Shown: in pieces, positions 26,610 to 35,811 of the stretch
How positions within the stretch are numbered: position 1 is the first letter of the stretch
Layout: the number at the start of each line of letters is the position of its first letter
Assembly: GCA_036562565.1 (NCBI GenBank)
Contig: DATCJY010000059.1
Coordinates: forward strand, 1-64,000
Length of the DNA stretch: 64,000 nt
Source of the DNA: DATCJY01 sp036562565
GTDB taxonomy: Bacteria > Bacteroidota > Bacteroidia > Flavobacteriales_D > Sanyastnellaceae
Direction of reading: 5' to 3'
The notes under the pieces: generated by a model
What the model was told of the DNA's origin: nothing
Seen by the model: only the letters and a program-made list of their open reading frames with translations
Database searches by the model: none
Translations under genes and position numbers: made by a program

Positions 26610-27347
26610 ATGGCCATATACGCTATACCGAACGATGATATATGGTTCCCTCCGGAAAATCTTTATGATGATCAAAATGACATCATCGGAGTTGGTGGCG
26701 ATCTGAGCACAGCTAGGCTCCTAACAGCATATTACATGGGGATATTCCCATGGTACAACGAGCCGGATGAACGCCTATGGTGGTGTCCACGCGAACGATG
26801 TGTGCTGTTTTATGGCCAAGAGAAAGTATCACACTCCATGCGCAACTTGATGAACAAACAGCTCTATCAGGTGACGATGGATACCCATTTCACCGGAGTA
26901 TTGGACGAGTGTCGAGGCGGAGAACGAGCAGGTGAAACTTGGTTGATAGATGAGATGTATGAAGCCTATCACAGGTTACATGAAGAAGGAATAGCGCACT
27001 CCGTAGAGGTTTGGGAAGGTGACCAACTTGTCGGTGGATTGTATGGAGTATCACTTGGTCACATGTTTTATGGTGAGAGTATGTTTTCACGCAAGAGCAA
27101 TACATCCAAACTTGCATTCATTCACCTTGCCAAGTACCTCGGCAGCAAAGGTTGGAAAATGTTGGACTGCCAAGTAGTAACCAGCCATCTGCTCAGCCTA
27201 GGATGTACCGGCATTCCGCGAGCTCAGTTTTTGCAAACACTCAAAGAAGAACTTGCTTACGAAACCATTCGCGGCAAGTGGACCAATGATTTTGCTTCAT
27301 GGTGTGACCGCAACCATCGCAGTCTGAACGAGATAAACAAAATTTGA
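26610..27347 (+). CDS. aat: Leucyl/phenylalanyl-tRNA-protein transferase
   Basis: Aat attaches Leu or Phe to N-terminal Lys or Arg of proteins, marking them for the N-end rule protease ClpAP(S). Family signatures are seen: FPPENL, GVGGDLS, AYYMGIFPWYNEPDERLWWCP and YGESMFSR, with DCQVVTSHLLSLG near the C-terminus. Length (245) fits the family. It lies between a methyltransferase and upp on the plus strand. Confidence 0.96.
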   Translation: MAIYAIPNDDIWFPPENLYDDQNDIIGVGGDLSTARLLTAYYMGIFPWYNEPDERLWWCPRERCVLFYGQEKVSHSMRNLMNKQLYQVTMDTHFTGVLDECRGGERAGETWLIDEMYEAYHRLHEEGIAHSVEVWEGDQLVGGLYGVSLGHMFYGESMFSRKSNTSKLAFIHLAKYLGSKGWKMLDCQVVTSHLLSLGCTGIPRAQFLQTLKEELAYETIRGKWTNDFASWCDRNHRSLNEINKI

Positions 27348-27419
27348 TAACGGCTTCCGTAATAGGCTTGCCACAACTATCTTGGACACCATCAAATAAT
27401 CAACTGAAGGTAGTCTGCT

Positions 27420-28067
27420 ATGGTCCACGAATTAATCAAACAGCATTCCGTTTTCAATCAATTCATCAAAGAGATTCGCGATGAATCGATTCAAAAAGAT
27501 CGCATGCGTTTCAGAAGGAACTTGGAACGTGCCGGTGAAATACTCGCCTATGAAATTTCAAAGACGTTTGATTATGTAACGGAAGAGGTGACAACTTCAT
27601 TGGGGGTTGCAGAAGTGAATGTACCTGCAACTTCACCCCTCATCTGTTCCATCATGCGTGCGGGATTGCCCATGCACCAAGGATTCCTGAACTATTTTGA
27701 TGCAGCGGACTCGGGATTCATTGCAGCCTATCGCAAACACCACAAAGGTGGTAACTTCGAAATTGAAGTAGACTACATCAGTTGTCCCAACATTGAAGAC
27801 CGTACGGTAATTCTAGTGGACCCCATGTTAGCCACAGGTGCATCAATTGAAATGGTTTACAAGGAACTGCTAACCAAAGGCAAACCGGCTCATGTTCATA
27901 TTGCATCACTTATTGCAACGGATACCGGCATCCGCCATGTGAAAAGCAAGCTTCCGCAAAACATTACCGTTTGGGTTGGTGCGATTGATAAAGAACTCAC
28001 TGCTCAATCCTACATCGTTCCCGGTTTGGGAGATGCAGGCGACTTAGCATATGGAGGAAAAAGCTGA
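27420..28067 (+). CDS. upp: Uracil phosphoribosyltransferase
   Basis: Salvages uracil and PRPP to UMP. The 215-residue product shows the PRPP-binding motif VILVDPMLATGASIEM and the uracil-binding YIVPGLGDAGDLAYG at the C-terminus. The RAGLPMHQG flexible loop region is present. It overlaps the following membrane protein gene by a TGATG junction, suggesting translational coupling. Confidence 0.96.
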   Translation: MVHELIKQHSVFNQFIKEIRDESIQKDRMRFRRNLERAGEILAYEISKTFDYVTEEVTTSLGVAEVNVPATSPLICSIMRAGLPMHQGFLNYFDAADSGFIAAYRKHHKGGNFEIEVDYISCPNIEDRTVILVDPMLATGASIEMVYKELLTKGKPAHVHIASLIATDTGIRHVKSKLPQNITVWVGAIDKELTAQSYIVPGLGDAGDLAYGGKS

Positions 28068-28525
28068 TGATTGAATACTTGCTTCATGTCATAGGTTGGT
28101 GGTTGCTGAGTATCGTTAAGTTTCTCTTTGTGCCATTTGCCATGATACTAAAACCGGATGTGGGTGAAGACTGGAACTGGCTGGAAACAGTGATTATCTC
28201 AGCAACTGGAGCCTCTATTGGCATCTGGATTTTTTACAAATTCGGTGATTTCATTTTTCAATGGATATCGAAACATTTTAAAACAAGCAGAAAAACATTT
28301 ACCAAGCGCAACCGCAGCTTCGTGCGCATCAAACAGAAATGGGGCATCACCGGACTCATGGTAATTTGCGCACTGATATCCGTACCGGTATCGGCTATGC
28401 TGGCCGCCAAGCTCTTCCGCCATGACAACACAGCCATGGCCAGATTGGTTCTAGCATTTTGGATATGGTCGGTAGCGCTGAGCTCCATTGCGCTTGGCAT
28501 GAAAAAAATAGGACTCTCGTTTTGA
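28067..28525 (+). CDS. Small membrane protein of unknown function
   Basis: The 152-residue product has three to four hydrophobic segments (about 5-28, 40-60, 95-115 and 125-145) with a basic loop between the second and third (KTSRKTFTKRNRSF). I do not recognise a family. It is coupled to upp by TGATG and to the following nucleotidase by a TTGA overlap, so it should be made together with these pyrimidine-related enzymes. This context suggests, without proof, a transport or membrane role linked to nucleotide salvage. Confidence 0.6.
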   Translation: MIEYLLHVIGWWLLSIVKFLFVPFAMILKPDVGEDWNWLETVIISATGASIGIWIFYKFGDFIFQWISKHFKTSRKTFTKRNRSFVRIKQKWGITGLMVICALISVPVSAMLAAKLFRHDNTAMARLVLAFWIWSVALSSIALGMKKIGLSF

Positions 28526-29259
28526 AAAAATACAAGCATCTCTTCTTTGACTTAGATGGTACGTTGTGGGATTTGCAATCCAACACACGTACCGCTCTAG
28601 AACAACTCTTCAAGCTCTATGCATCTGAAACTGCAAGCATAGACTTCGAGCAATTTTACAAGGCCTATCATCACCACAATGATCAAGTGTGGGCTCTTTA
28701 CCGCGAAGGCAAAATCGAAAAATCGGTATTGCGAACTGTTCGCTTTCAGCGTGCTTTTGAAGACATGGGCATAATACCAACGGAGCATTTTATTGAATCA
28801 TTCTCCGCTGAGTTTCTGGAAATTTGTCCTCGCCAACCCAAGACATTGGAAGGAGCGCATGAGCTGCTAGAATACTGCAAGGGACGATATACCATGCACA
28901 TCATTACCAACGGCTTTATAGAAGTGCAAGGCCACAAAATGGAAGCAGCACAACTCACCCCCTACTTCACCGAAATCATCAACAGCGAGCACTGTGGAGT
29001 AAGGAAACCCAATCCCGGCATCTTTGAATATGCTCTACAAAAGACCGGTGCTACGGTGGAAGAAAGCCTCATGATTGGAGATGATTGGGATGCCGATATA
29101 TTGGGAGCTCGAAACTTTGGGATGGACCAAGTTTACCTCACCACTACTGAAGAGCTTATAAACAGCATTCATGCTGAAGCCGGACACGCACCGCTCAGAC
29201 ACAATTACAAGGCAACCTATACCATCAGCAGTCTGAAAGAACTGCAATCAATTCTGTAA
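28522..29259 (+). CDS. YjjG-family HAD nucleotidase
   Basis: Haloacid dehalogenase-type phosphatase of the YjjG family, which hydrolyses noncanonical pyrimidine nucleotides. Motif I FFDLDGTLWDL is at the N-terminus, motif II HIITNGF in the middle, the conserved lysine in GVRKPNPGIF and motif IV MIGDDWDADILGA near residue 190. The TTG at 28522 is preferred as start: it overlaps the TGA of the preceding gene and leaves the motif at the usual distance from the N-terminus (245 residues). No ATG lies close by. Function in pyrimidine housecleaning fits the neighbour upp. Confidence 0.85.
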   Translation: MKKYKHLFFDLDGTLWDLQSNTRTALEQLFKLYASETASIDFEQFYKAYHHHNDQVWALYREGKIEKSVLRTVRFQRAFEDMGIIPTEHFIESFSAEFLEICPRQPKTLEGAHELLEYCKGRYTMHIITNGFIEVQGHKMEAAQLTPYFTEIINSEHCGVRKPNPGIFEYALQKTGATVEESLMIGDDWDADILGARNFGMDQVYLTTTEELINSIHAEAGHAPLRHNYKATYTISSLKELQSIL

Positions 29260-29337
29260 CGAATTAAATTTACAACACTTATAAACCGGAGTACATCCAT
29301 CAACTTCACGATGCACTTCATAACAAATTGTACAGAT

Positions 29338-29652
29338 ATGTCAGAAAAACAACCACAACAACTTAGTATCGATTTGAGTGATGAAATAGGAGAAGGTGTT
29401 TACTCTAACCTCGCTATCATCACCCATTCGCCTGCTGAATTCGTAGTAGACTTTGTGCGTATGATGCCCAATGTGCCAAAGGCGAAAGTGAAATCACGCA
29501 TCATACTTACACCGCAACATGCAAAGAGATTGCTCAAAGCGTTGTCCGAAAATATCGGTCGCTATGAATCGCAATTTGGAGTTATCAAAGACACTCCAGA
29601 GTTTGATGCAATGGACATGAGCCGCTACAGCGGTCCACACGGCATGGCTTAA
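29338..29652 (+). CDS. DUF3467 family protein
   Basis: The 104-residue product matches DUF3467, small cytoplasmic proteins of unknown function common in Bacteroidota. Seen features are EGVYSNLAIITHSPAEFVVDFVRMMP and KSRIILTPQHAKRLLKALSENI. The ATG at 29338 (MSEKQP) is preferred over an ATG nine codons upstream. It converges on mutA with only 15 bases between the stops. Confidence 0.8.
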   Translation: MSEKQPQQLSIDLSDEIGEGVYSNLAIITHSPAEFVVDFVRMMPNVPKAKVKSRIILTPQHAKRLLKALSENIGRYESQFGVIKDTPEFDAMDMSRYSGPHGMA

Positions 29653-29667
29653 TCAATCAACGATGAA

Positions 29668-30966
29668 TTAGATATCAGAGGTAAGTCTTCCGGGACTTCC
29701 TTTGATATCTTCCTCGTTTTTATTGATGTATTTGTTGACCCCTACAATTATCCGCTTACCACTGGCTACTGCTTGTTTCTTTTCTTGAGCGGCTTGTTTT
29801 ATTTGCTTTTCGAAATCGCTCCAGGCAGCAGTAATACCACCATTTTTCTCCACCTCTAGGAAAAGATTCCATGCGGCATCAGTCAACTGAGCAGCTAATG
29901 TTTCCTGATAATGGGAACCTGCCGCAAAATCCTGCATACCGTTGAGTGCACTCTCCTCCATGAGTAAATGTTGGATGTTGCGTGCCAATCGCAACGAAGT
30001 CTCAGAAGCCGGTGCAAAGGCATCATCGTATGCAATGACTTCCAAACTGTCTGCCATGCCAATCACAGCGCTCATTGCTTGTGTGGTAGCACGCAGCAGG
30101 TTGTTGTATGCATCGCGTGTTGTTTGAAGAAATTTTGAGGTCTGAGCATGAATGAATGTGCTCAATGGAGCATTTGAATCGTATTGTTTTACAATTGTGA
30201 ACCACAAATTGCGAAACACACGGTATTTGGCTATTTCCGTGAAGTATGAGCTGTCAGTTGCAAAGTTGAATTGCAAATGCGATTGCGCATCGGCAATGGA
30301 CAATCCAAGTTCCTTGCATTGATGTAGGAACTCATTGCCCACACTGATTGCATAAGCGAGGTCTTGCTTAGCTGTACCACCACTGTTGTGAATGGAATCC
30401 GCCTCAACAACGAACAAGCGCATTTTGGCAAAATGTTCTTTAGCCATTGAGAACAAGTCAGGCCATTTTTCCTTTTGCTTCAATGCCTCAAGCACATTCA
30501 ATCCCAGAGAGCCATTCAAAGCATTTGAATCTACTCCGTGCTTCGCACAATAATCACGAAGGAAGTTGAGTAATGTAATGGCTTCCGTACAATCGGATAC
30601 CCGATACCGAACGGAGATATACGAGATGCCGATGTTCTCAAGCAATACCTCAAGTTCCTCGGCCGAAGAAATATTTATCTGAAAATTGATGGCGTTGGCT
30701 CCGCCTTTCAAGCATTGAAGAGCCAGTTGGTTGACTTCCTTGTGTGACTTTTCGGCAACCGATTGACAGATTTCCCAACCTTGCCTTGCCATCGGTAGGG
30801 TTTGAGGATAGGTTGGAGATGAAGAATAATAAGGCTGCATTTCGAAACCATTCTCATTCTTCCAAATCAAGTTCTCATAAGGTTGCTCGCGCAATTCTTT
30901 TAGCGCAAGCTTCTTCCAACTTTCAAAATCCGCGAGTGGAAACTCTTCAAACGTCACATTTTTCAT
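29668..30966 (-). CDS. mutA: Methylmalonyl-CoA mutase small (beta) subunit
   Basis: Non-catalytic partner of the B12-dependent mutase that interconverts methylmalonyl-CoA and succinyl-CoA. The 432 residues cover the TIM-barrel part with GWEICQSV, VEADSIHNSGGTAKQDLAYAI and FRNLWFTIVKQY. The C-terminal B12-binding domain is absent, as expected for a degenerate small subunit. The large subunit gene mutB normally follows mutA, but here the next gene downstream is the convergent DUF3467 gene, so mutB lies outside the window or elsewhere. The upstream neighbour is acs, separated by a terminator. Confidence 0.9.
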   Translation of the reverse strand: MKNVTFEEFPLADFESWKKLALKELREQPYENLIWKNENGFEMQPYYSSSPTYPQTLPMARQGWEICQSVAEKSHKEVNQLALQCLKGGANAINFQINISSAEELEVLLENIGISYISVRYRVSDCTEAITLLNFLRDYCAKHGVDSNALNGSLGLNVLEALKQKEKWPDLFSMAKEHFAKMRLFVVEADSIHNSGGTAKQDLAYAISVGNEFLHQCKELGLSIADAQSHLQFNFATDSSYFTEIAKYRVFRNLWFTIVKQYDSNAPLSTFIHAQTSKFLQTTRDAYNNLLRATTQAMSAVIGMADSLEVIAYDDAFAPASETSLRLARNIQHLLMEESALNGMQDFAAGSHYQETLAAQLTDAAWNLFLEVEKNGGITAAWSDFEKQIKQAAQEKKQAVASGKRIIVGVNKYINKNEEDIKGSPGRLTSDI

Positions 30967-31002
30967 TGCTGCAAATTAAATTCATTTCAGACGATGGTAA
31001 AT

Positions 31003-31034
31003 AAAAAGCCCTCCCCCAAAAGGGTAGGGCTTTT
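31003..31034 (-). terminator. Terminator of acs
   Basis: A 9-bp stem AAAAGCCCT/AGGGCTTTT (31004-31012 with 31026-31034) with inner CCC/GGG pairs is followed on the minus strand by a U-run. It lies 44 bases after the acs stop and 37 bases before mutA. Confidence 0.8.
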
Positions 31035-31077
31035 CATTGCCGTGATTTTCAGCAAATCACTCGTGTATTCATTTTTT

Positions 31078-32976
31078 TTACAATCTACCGGCCACAATCT
31101 CATCCACCACTAGCGGATCGAGTAGTGTTGTGGTATCTCCCAAATTTTGAATTTCACCTTCTGCAACTTTGCGCAAGATTCTGCGCATAATCTTTCCGCT
31201 ACGCGTTTTGGGTAAGCCAGATACAAACTGAATCATATCGGGTTTGGCAATACGACCAATGTGCTCCACAATGGTTTCAATGATTTCATCTTTTGTTTGC
31301 GGAGTAGCATCTGATGGGTCTGCCAATATCACATACGCATAGATGCCTTGACCTTTAATGTCGTGTGGGAAGCCTACTACAGCGCTTTCAACCACTTTCT
31401 TGTTCTGATTTATCGCATTCTCAATCTCGGCAGTACCGAAGCGGTGACCGCTCACATTAATCACATCATCCACACGGCCAATGATGCGATACATGCCATC
31501 TTCTTCTCTTCGTGCACCATCACCGGTGAAGTACAAACCTTTGTAGGTATCAAAGTAGTTGACGCGACAGCGCTCATGGTCGCCATAAGTAGTGCGAATC
31601 ATTGAAGGCCATGGAAATTTGATGCAGAGGTATCCTTCTACTCCATTGTCTTTGATTTCCTCACCTTGCGCATCCACCAGCACCGGTTGAATACCGGGAA
31701 GCGGCAATCCTGCATGGGCCGGACGCAAAGGAGATATACCGGCCAATGCGCTTATCATCACACCACCGGTTTCCGTTTGCCACCACGTATCAATTACAGG
31801 ACAATGCGTTTTGCCAACGTGTGTATGATACCAATGCCATGCCTCTTCATTGATGGGCTCACCAACCGACCCGAGAACACGCAAACTGTATAATCCATAA
31901 GCCAAAACGTGATCCACACCGGCAGCCATCAATGAGCGAATCGCTGTTGGTGCTGTATAGAATATTGTCACATGGTGTTTATCAATGACCTGCCAAAAGC
32001 GTCCCGGATCGGGATACGTTGGGACACCTTCAAACATTACGGATGTTGCACCCTGCAATAAGGGGCCGTAAACGATGTATGAGTGCCCTGTAATCCAACC
32101 GATATCTGCTGTACACCAAAAGACATCGCTCTCTTTGTATTGGAATACATTGGAAAACGTATAACCTGTATAAACCATGTAGCCCCCACATGTGTGCACT
32201 ACACCTTTTGGTTTTCCAGTACTTCCTGATGTATAAAGGGTGAAGAGCATGTCCTCACTATCCATTTCTTCAGCCGGGCACTCGGCATCCACTTTTTCGA
32301 GTTCTTCATGGTACCATAAGTCGCGACCTTCTTTCATATCAATCGGCCAGTTGAGGCGATTTATCACCAGAATTTTCTTTATCTGATCACCACACGATTC
32401 GAGCGCCTCGTCTACCACCGCTTTCACAGGGATTTGCTTGGCCCCGCGATTGAGTCCATCACTGGTTATGATGAATTCACATGCAGCATCTTTCACGCGG
32501 TCGGCAATGGAGTTGGCACTGAAGCCGGCAAAGATGATGGAATGCACCGCGCCAATGCGTGCGCAGGCCAATGTGGCAAAAACCAATTCGGGAATCATGG
32601 GTAAATAGATGCAAACGCGATCCCCTTTCTTCACGCCCATCGACTTAAGGATGTTGGCCATCTTGCACACATTGGTATAAAGTTCTCGATAGGTGTATCG
32701 CAATGAACGTTCCTTCGGGTCATTGGGCTCCCATATCAGGGCGAGTTTATTTCCACGCTGTGCCAAATGCCTGTCCAAGCAGTTCTCGGTAATATTGAGT
32801 TTACCATTGATGAACCACTTCACATTTGGTTCAGTAAAATTCCATTCCAAGGTTTTATCCCACGTTTTTCGCCAATTGAAATGGCCGGCTACTTCACTCC
32901 AAAAACCTTCGGGGTCTTCCACACTTCTTTGATAGACTTGCTGATATTCCTCGAAACTGCTGATTTGAAAATTCAT
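31078..32976 (-). CDS. acs: Acetyl-CoA synthetase
   Basis: AMP-forming acetate-CoA ligase, 632 residues. Motifs in order: DRHLAQRGNKLALIWEP near 83, the AMP-binding loop LYTSGSTGKPKGVVHT, the WWQTETGG region near 400, the hinge TGDGARREEDG and the C-terminal GLPKTRSGKIMRRILRK. The lysine in the last motif is the acetylation-regulated catalytic residue. It activates acetate and links to the acyl-CoA genes nearby. A terminator follows; the upstream region to 33172 is described separately. Confidence 0.96.
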   Translation of the reverse strand: MNFQISSFEEYQQVYQRSVEDPEGFWSEVAGHFNWRKTWDKTLEWNFTEPNVKWFINGKLNITENCLDRHLAQRGNKLALIWEPNDPKERSLRYTYRELYTNVCKMANILKSMGVKKGDRVCIYLPMIPELVFATLACARIGAVHSIIFAGFSANSIADRVKDAACEFIITSDGLNRGAKQIPVKAVVDEALESCGDQIKKILVINRLNWPIDMKEGRDLWYHEELEKVDAECPAEEMDSEDMLFTLYTSGSTGKPKGVVHTCGGYMVYTGYTFSNVFQYKESDVFWCTADIGWITGHSYIVYGPLLQGATSVMFEGVPTYPDPGRFWQVIDKHHVTIFYTAPTAIRSLMAAGVDHVLAYGLYSLRVLGSVGEPINEEAWHWYHTHVGKTHCPVIDTWWQTETGGVMISALAGISPLRPAHAGLPLPGIQPVLVDAQGEEIKDNGVEGYLCIKFPWPSMIRTTYGDHERCRVNYFDTYKGLYFTGDGARREEDGMYRIIGRVDDVINVSGHRFGTAEIENAINQNKKVVESAVVGFPHDIKGQGIYAYVILADPSDATPQTKDEIIETIVEHIGRIAKPDMIQFVSGLPKTRSGKIMRRILRKVAEGEIQNLGDTTTLLDPLVVDEIVAGRL

Positions 32977-33106
32977 TGAAAGAAAGTTTTATGATGATTA
33001 TACCTGGGTGATTCATGCAATGTTAAGCAAAAGGAAAAATCCATTGATAGCACATTTGTATCAAAATAAATTTTAGCGGAAGTATTTAGAATGCCGCTAA
33101 AACGCA

Positions 33107-33141
33107 AAAGGGCGGGGTCACCTTCGGTGACCCCGCCCTTT
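33107..33141 (-). terminator. Strong terminator after the 121-residue secreted protein gene
   Basis: A 16-bp uninterrupted stem (33107-33122 with 33126-33141, core GGGCGGGGTCACC) has a tiny loop. It is 32 bases after the stop of the gene at 33173 and about 130 bases before acs on the minus strand, so it separates the two units. The flanking T/A runs are short, but the stem is very stable. Confidence 0.8.
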
Positions 33142-33172
33142 CTTCATGTATTAACAGTTCGGTAGTAATGCG

Positions 33173-33538
33173 TCAATCAATATGAACGGAGCAAGTACCA
33201 TTCTGGCGGTTCACAGTAAACGAAACCTTTGCACCGGGACTTTGCATGGCCACATGCGAGCCGCTGCCGTTACACTCTCCGTCCTGTACTGAAAGTGTAA
33301 AGTCGATGCTAGCAAGTTTAGTAGTTCCGTCCTCCTCCTCTTGCACTTGAAAAGAATATTTGAAGTCGATTCCCTTTTCACGAAGGGCATTAGAAATATC
33401 AATCAGCTCCATTCGGGTAGTACTTCCATCGATGACAACGGAAGCTGTGTTCTCATCCATAGTGAGACCGCGTTGGCCGAATGCTGCAGTTCCCACAAAG
33501 AGAAAAGCGATCAGTAAGCTTGAGTAAAGAAGTTTCAT
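33173..33538 (-). CDS. Small secreted protein of unknown function
   Basis: The 121-residue product has a clear signal peptide (MKLLYSSLLIAFLFVGTAAFGQ). The mature part contains two well-spaced Cys (in DGECNG and GTCSVHID), possibly a disulfide, and no family motif I recognise. It is a stand-alone unit with a strong terminator after it. Function unknown. Confidence 0.65.
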   Translation of the reverse strand: MKLLYSSLLIAFLFVGTAAFGQRGLTMDENTASVVIDGSTTRMELIDISNALREKGIDFKYSFQVQEEEDGTTKLASIDFTLSVQDGECNGSGSHVAMQSPGAKVSFTVNRQNGTCSVHID

Positions 33539-33633
33539 TTCGTCAAAATTTTAATCGTCAAAATACTAGACGGTGGGTAAATGTATAAAGTTGTCTGCAA
33601 TGAACTTAAAAAACATGATTGATTATTCCTTTC

Positions 33634-33641
33634 TAATTTCG
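33634..33641 (+). promoter_or_regulatory. -7 element of the HEAT-like gene
   Basis: TAATTTCG matches TAnnTTYG, 31 bases upstream of the ATG at 33673. No good -33 partner is seen. Confidence 0.4.
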
Positions 33642-33672
33642 CCCCTTCATTTTAATAACGAAGAACACAGAC

Positions 33673-34212
33673 ATGGGCAAGGCAAGTAAACCATCCAAAT
33701 ACGATGAGTTAAAAGGTAAACTGATAAGTGAAGAAGAAAGTGCTGTACTTGCTGCTCTGGAGGAAATTGCAGAGAACGGTACGGCTCAAATGATAGAACC
33801 GTTGATTCATCTATATGGAGCCACGCGCTACGACAGTATCAAAAAGCAAACTGCCGAGATGCTCAACACATTGAAGATTAGCGGAGCCAAAGCCCCCATG
33901 CTCGCTGCGCTCGCTGACCCTGCCAATAAAGCCATACGCAAAGACATCATCGGGTTTATGTGGAATTCCGGCATTCAGCCAGTAGATGAACTTGTGCAAT
34001 TCACTCAAATCGCCATCGAAGGCACCTACGAAGAAGCACTGGAGTGCCTCACATTGTTGGACAGCATCGTGGATCCGGTGCAAGAAGAAGTATTGATGGA
34101 ATGCATTCTTCAAGTGAAACAGCACCTCAGTGGTGCCGGTCGAAGCGATAAATCCACCCTGATGGTTCAATACCTCGAGGTGTTGGAAAAAATGCGCATT
34201 GACGAAGACTAA
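33673..34212 (+). CDS. HEAT-like repeat protein
   Basis: The 179-residue, probably cytoplasmic protein is mostly alpha-helical with paired-helix repeats resembling HEAT repeats, for example ALEEIAENGTAQMIEPLIHLY and AALADPANKAIRKDIIGFMW. No catalytic motif is visible, so it probably acts by binding a partner. It is followed 14 bases later by a methyltransferase gene and the pair is probably co-transcribed. The start is a clean ATG with an upstream -7 element. Confidence 0.6.
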   Translation: MGKASKPSKYDELKGKLISEEESAVLAALEEIAENGTAQMIEPLIHLYGATRYDSIKKQTAEMLNTLKISGAKAPMLAALADPANKAIRKDIIGFMWNSGIQPVDELVQFTQIAIEGTYEEALECLTLLDSIVDPVQEEVLMECILQVKQHLSGAGRSDKSTLMVQYLEVLEKMRIDED

Positions 34213-34226
34213 TTGCGCAATCCCTC

Positions 34227-34907
34227 ATGCATACCGACTTAATTGGCAAAGCGATATACGCCTATCATTTCCATGGTGATGACACCACAATAGACACCTA
34301 CATCGATGGTGAACCGGATGCACAAATGCCTCCATCGCTTTTCTTTCGCGACAAGCGACACATGAATCATCTGGAGCGCGAAGCCTTGAAACGATGCAAG
34401 GGCAAAGTCTTAGACATCGGTGCAGCTGCAGGTTGTCACAGCCTCATATTACAGCAAGCCGGGCTAGATGTCACTGCTAACGAAATATCATCCCCTGCTT
34501 GCAAAGTGATGCATGAACGCGGCATTCAAAACATTGTACAAGAAGACATCCTGCATCATCAAGGTAACTACGACACCGTACTGCTACTCATGAATGGATT
34601 GGGTATCGCACGCAAGAAAAATCAACTCCTGCACTTTCTCAAGCATCTCAAATCACTCTTGCGCCCTGGTGGACAAATCCTTACCGATTCAACGGATATA
34701 CAATACCACCATGAGCAGCTCTCCCTCACGAAAGATTACTACGGAGAAGTGAGCTTTTTGCTGGAATACAAAGGTCAACATGAAACTTTTGATTGGTTAT
34801 ATGCCGATAAAGAATTGATTCGCCAAACAGCCCATGCGTGTGGTTTGAAATTCGAATTACTCAAAGAGAACCGCAACAATGCCTTTCTTGTCAGACTGAG
34901 CAAGTAA
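34227..34907 (+). CDS. Class I SAM-dependent methyltransferase
   Basis: The 226-residue protein contains motif I VLDIGAAAGCHSLILQQAG followed by VTANEISSPA and a later LLRPGGQILTDS. These are typical of a small Rossmann-fold methyltransferase. The substrate cannot be inferred; neither RNA- nor quinone-specific motifs are present. It sits 14 bases after the HEAT-like gene, which may provide a partner. Confidence 0.8.
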   Translation: MHTDLIGKAIYAYHFHGDDTTIDTYIDGEPDAQMPPSLFFRDKRHMNHLEREALKRCKGKVLDIGAAAGCHSLILQQAGLDVTANEISSPACKVMHERGIQNIVQEDILHHQGNYDTVLLLMNGLGIARKKNQLLHFLKHLKSLLRPGGQILTDSTDIQYHHEQLSLTKDYYGEVSFLLEYKGQHETFDWLYADKELIRQTAHACGLKFELLKENRNNAFLVRLSK

Positions 34908-34930
34908 CGTTCCACACAATTTCATGGAAT

Positions 34931-34938
34931 TATTTTTG
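34931..34938 (+). promoter_or_regulatory. -7 element of the small repeat-protein gene
   Basis: TATTTTTG matches TAnnTTTG, 13 bases before the ATG at 34952. It lies just after the preceding gene, so the next gene may have its own promoter. Confidence 0.4.
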
Positions 34939-34951
34939 TTTCTTTCCGGAC

Positions 34952-35431
34952 ATGAAGCACATCTTACTTTTTCTCCTACTTGTTACGAGTATTTACACAA
35001 ACGCACAGACGTATGTCTATCCCGATCAGATGCGCTTTTATGGAGACATGATTTGTAACATCAAAGATGGACACGTCATGGCGGGTAACTCCAACATGTG
35101 GAGCGATGCGGTACTCACTGCCAAGAACAATAAGATTTTCAAAGGCTTTTCCACCTCCATGTTTGATGTATTGTACACCATGGATGAAGATGGACTCTAT
35201 GCCGGTGAGAGTACATTTTCATTTGACCGGTTATATACAATAAAGAATGGAAGAGTGTACCGTGGAAATAGTACGATGACGATGGATTGTCTTTATCGGT
35301 ATGACTTCGCTAGCGGAGCTATCTACAAAGGCGACAGCACATTTCCATTTGATGCCGTACTTTTTCTTCAGGGCGATAAACTTCAAGCGATAGAACTAGC
35401 CGCGCTACTTCTATCGCTTGAAATGCTTTAA
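34952..35431 (+). CDS. Secreted protein with short tandem repeats
   Basis: The 159-residue product has a signal peptide (MKHILLFLLLVTSIYTNAQ). The mature part is built from about five repeats of 20-25 residues with the pattern K.g.vy.G.St..fD.lyt (for instance GLYAGESTFSFDRLYT and GRVYRGNSTMTMDCLYR). The pattern recalls beta-strand repeats of the MORN or propeller type but is not a family I can name. The ATG at 34952 is chosen because it starts the signal peptide; a longer frame overlaps the previous gene. It converges on purS with 16 bases between. Confidence 0.68.
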   Translation: MKHILLFLLLVTSIYTNAQTYVYPDQMRFYGDMICNIKDGHVMAGNSNMWSDAVLTAKNNKIFKGFSTSMFDVLYTMDEDGLYAGESTFSFDRLYTIKNGRVYRGNSTMTMDCLYRYDFASGAIYKGDSTFPFDAVLFLQGDKLQAIELAALLLSLEML

Positions 35432-35447
35432 AGAAATAAGAAAGAGA

Positions 35448-35705
35448 TTACTTAACTTCTTCCAATCGGAAAGTATAAGACTCCATAATTTGGTTGCAAA
35501 GGAGCTTTTGGCACGCCTCGTCCACTTTGCTTTCAGCAGTAGCTTTATCTTTTGCCTCCACCATCAATGTGATGTGTTTACCGATGCGCACTCCTGTAAT
35601 CTCAGGTAGACCAAGGTTTTTCATAGAACCGGAGACAGCCTTACCTTGTGGATCCAAAAGTGCTTCCAAAGGCATGATATCGATAGAGGCTTTAAATTTT
35701 TGCAT
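35448..35705 (-). CDS. purS: Phosphoribosylformylglycinamidine synthase subunit PurS
   Basis: PurS bridges PurL and PurQ in the FGAM synthase complex of purine synthesis. The 85-residue product has the family pattern: DIMPLEALLDPQGKAVSGSM, GVRIGKHITLMVEAKDK and a CQKLLCNQIMESY C-terminus. Partners PurL and PurQ are not adjacent. It is a lone minus-strand gene here. Confidence 0.92.
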   Translation of the reverse strand: MQKFKASIDIMPLEALLDPQGKAVSGSMKNLGLPEITGVRIGKHITLMVEAKDKATAESKVDEACQKLLCNQIMESYTFRLEEVK

Positions 35706-35811
35706 AATGAATCGCTAAATAAAATACTGCTGCAAACCTAGAGGTTTTGGAGCAAATGGAACGCTATTGTGTAAATGTTTTTTTAGGGGGAAATCGCAAA
35801 GAGAATCGTTA

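Noticed and set aside
28459..28521. N-terminal extension of the YjjG-type nucleotidase
   Set aside because: It overlaps the upstream membrane protein gene and places motif I too far from the N-terminus. The TTG at 28522 overlapping the stop fits better.
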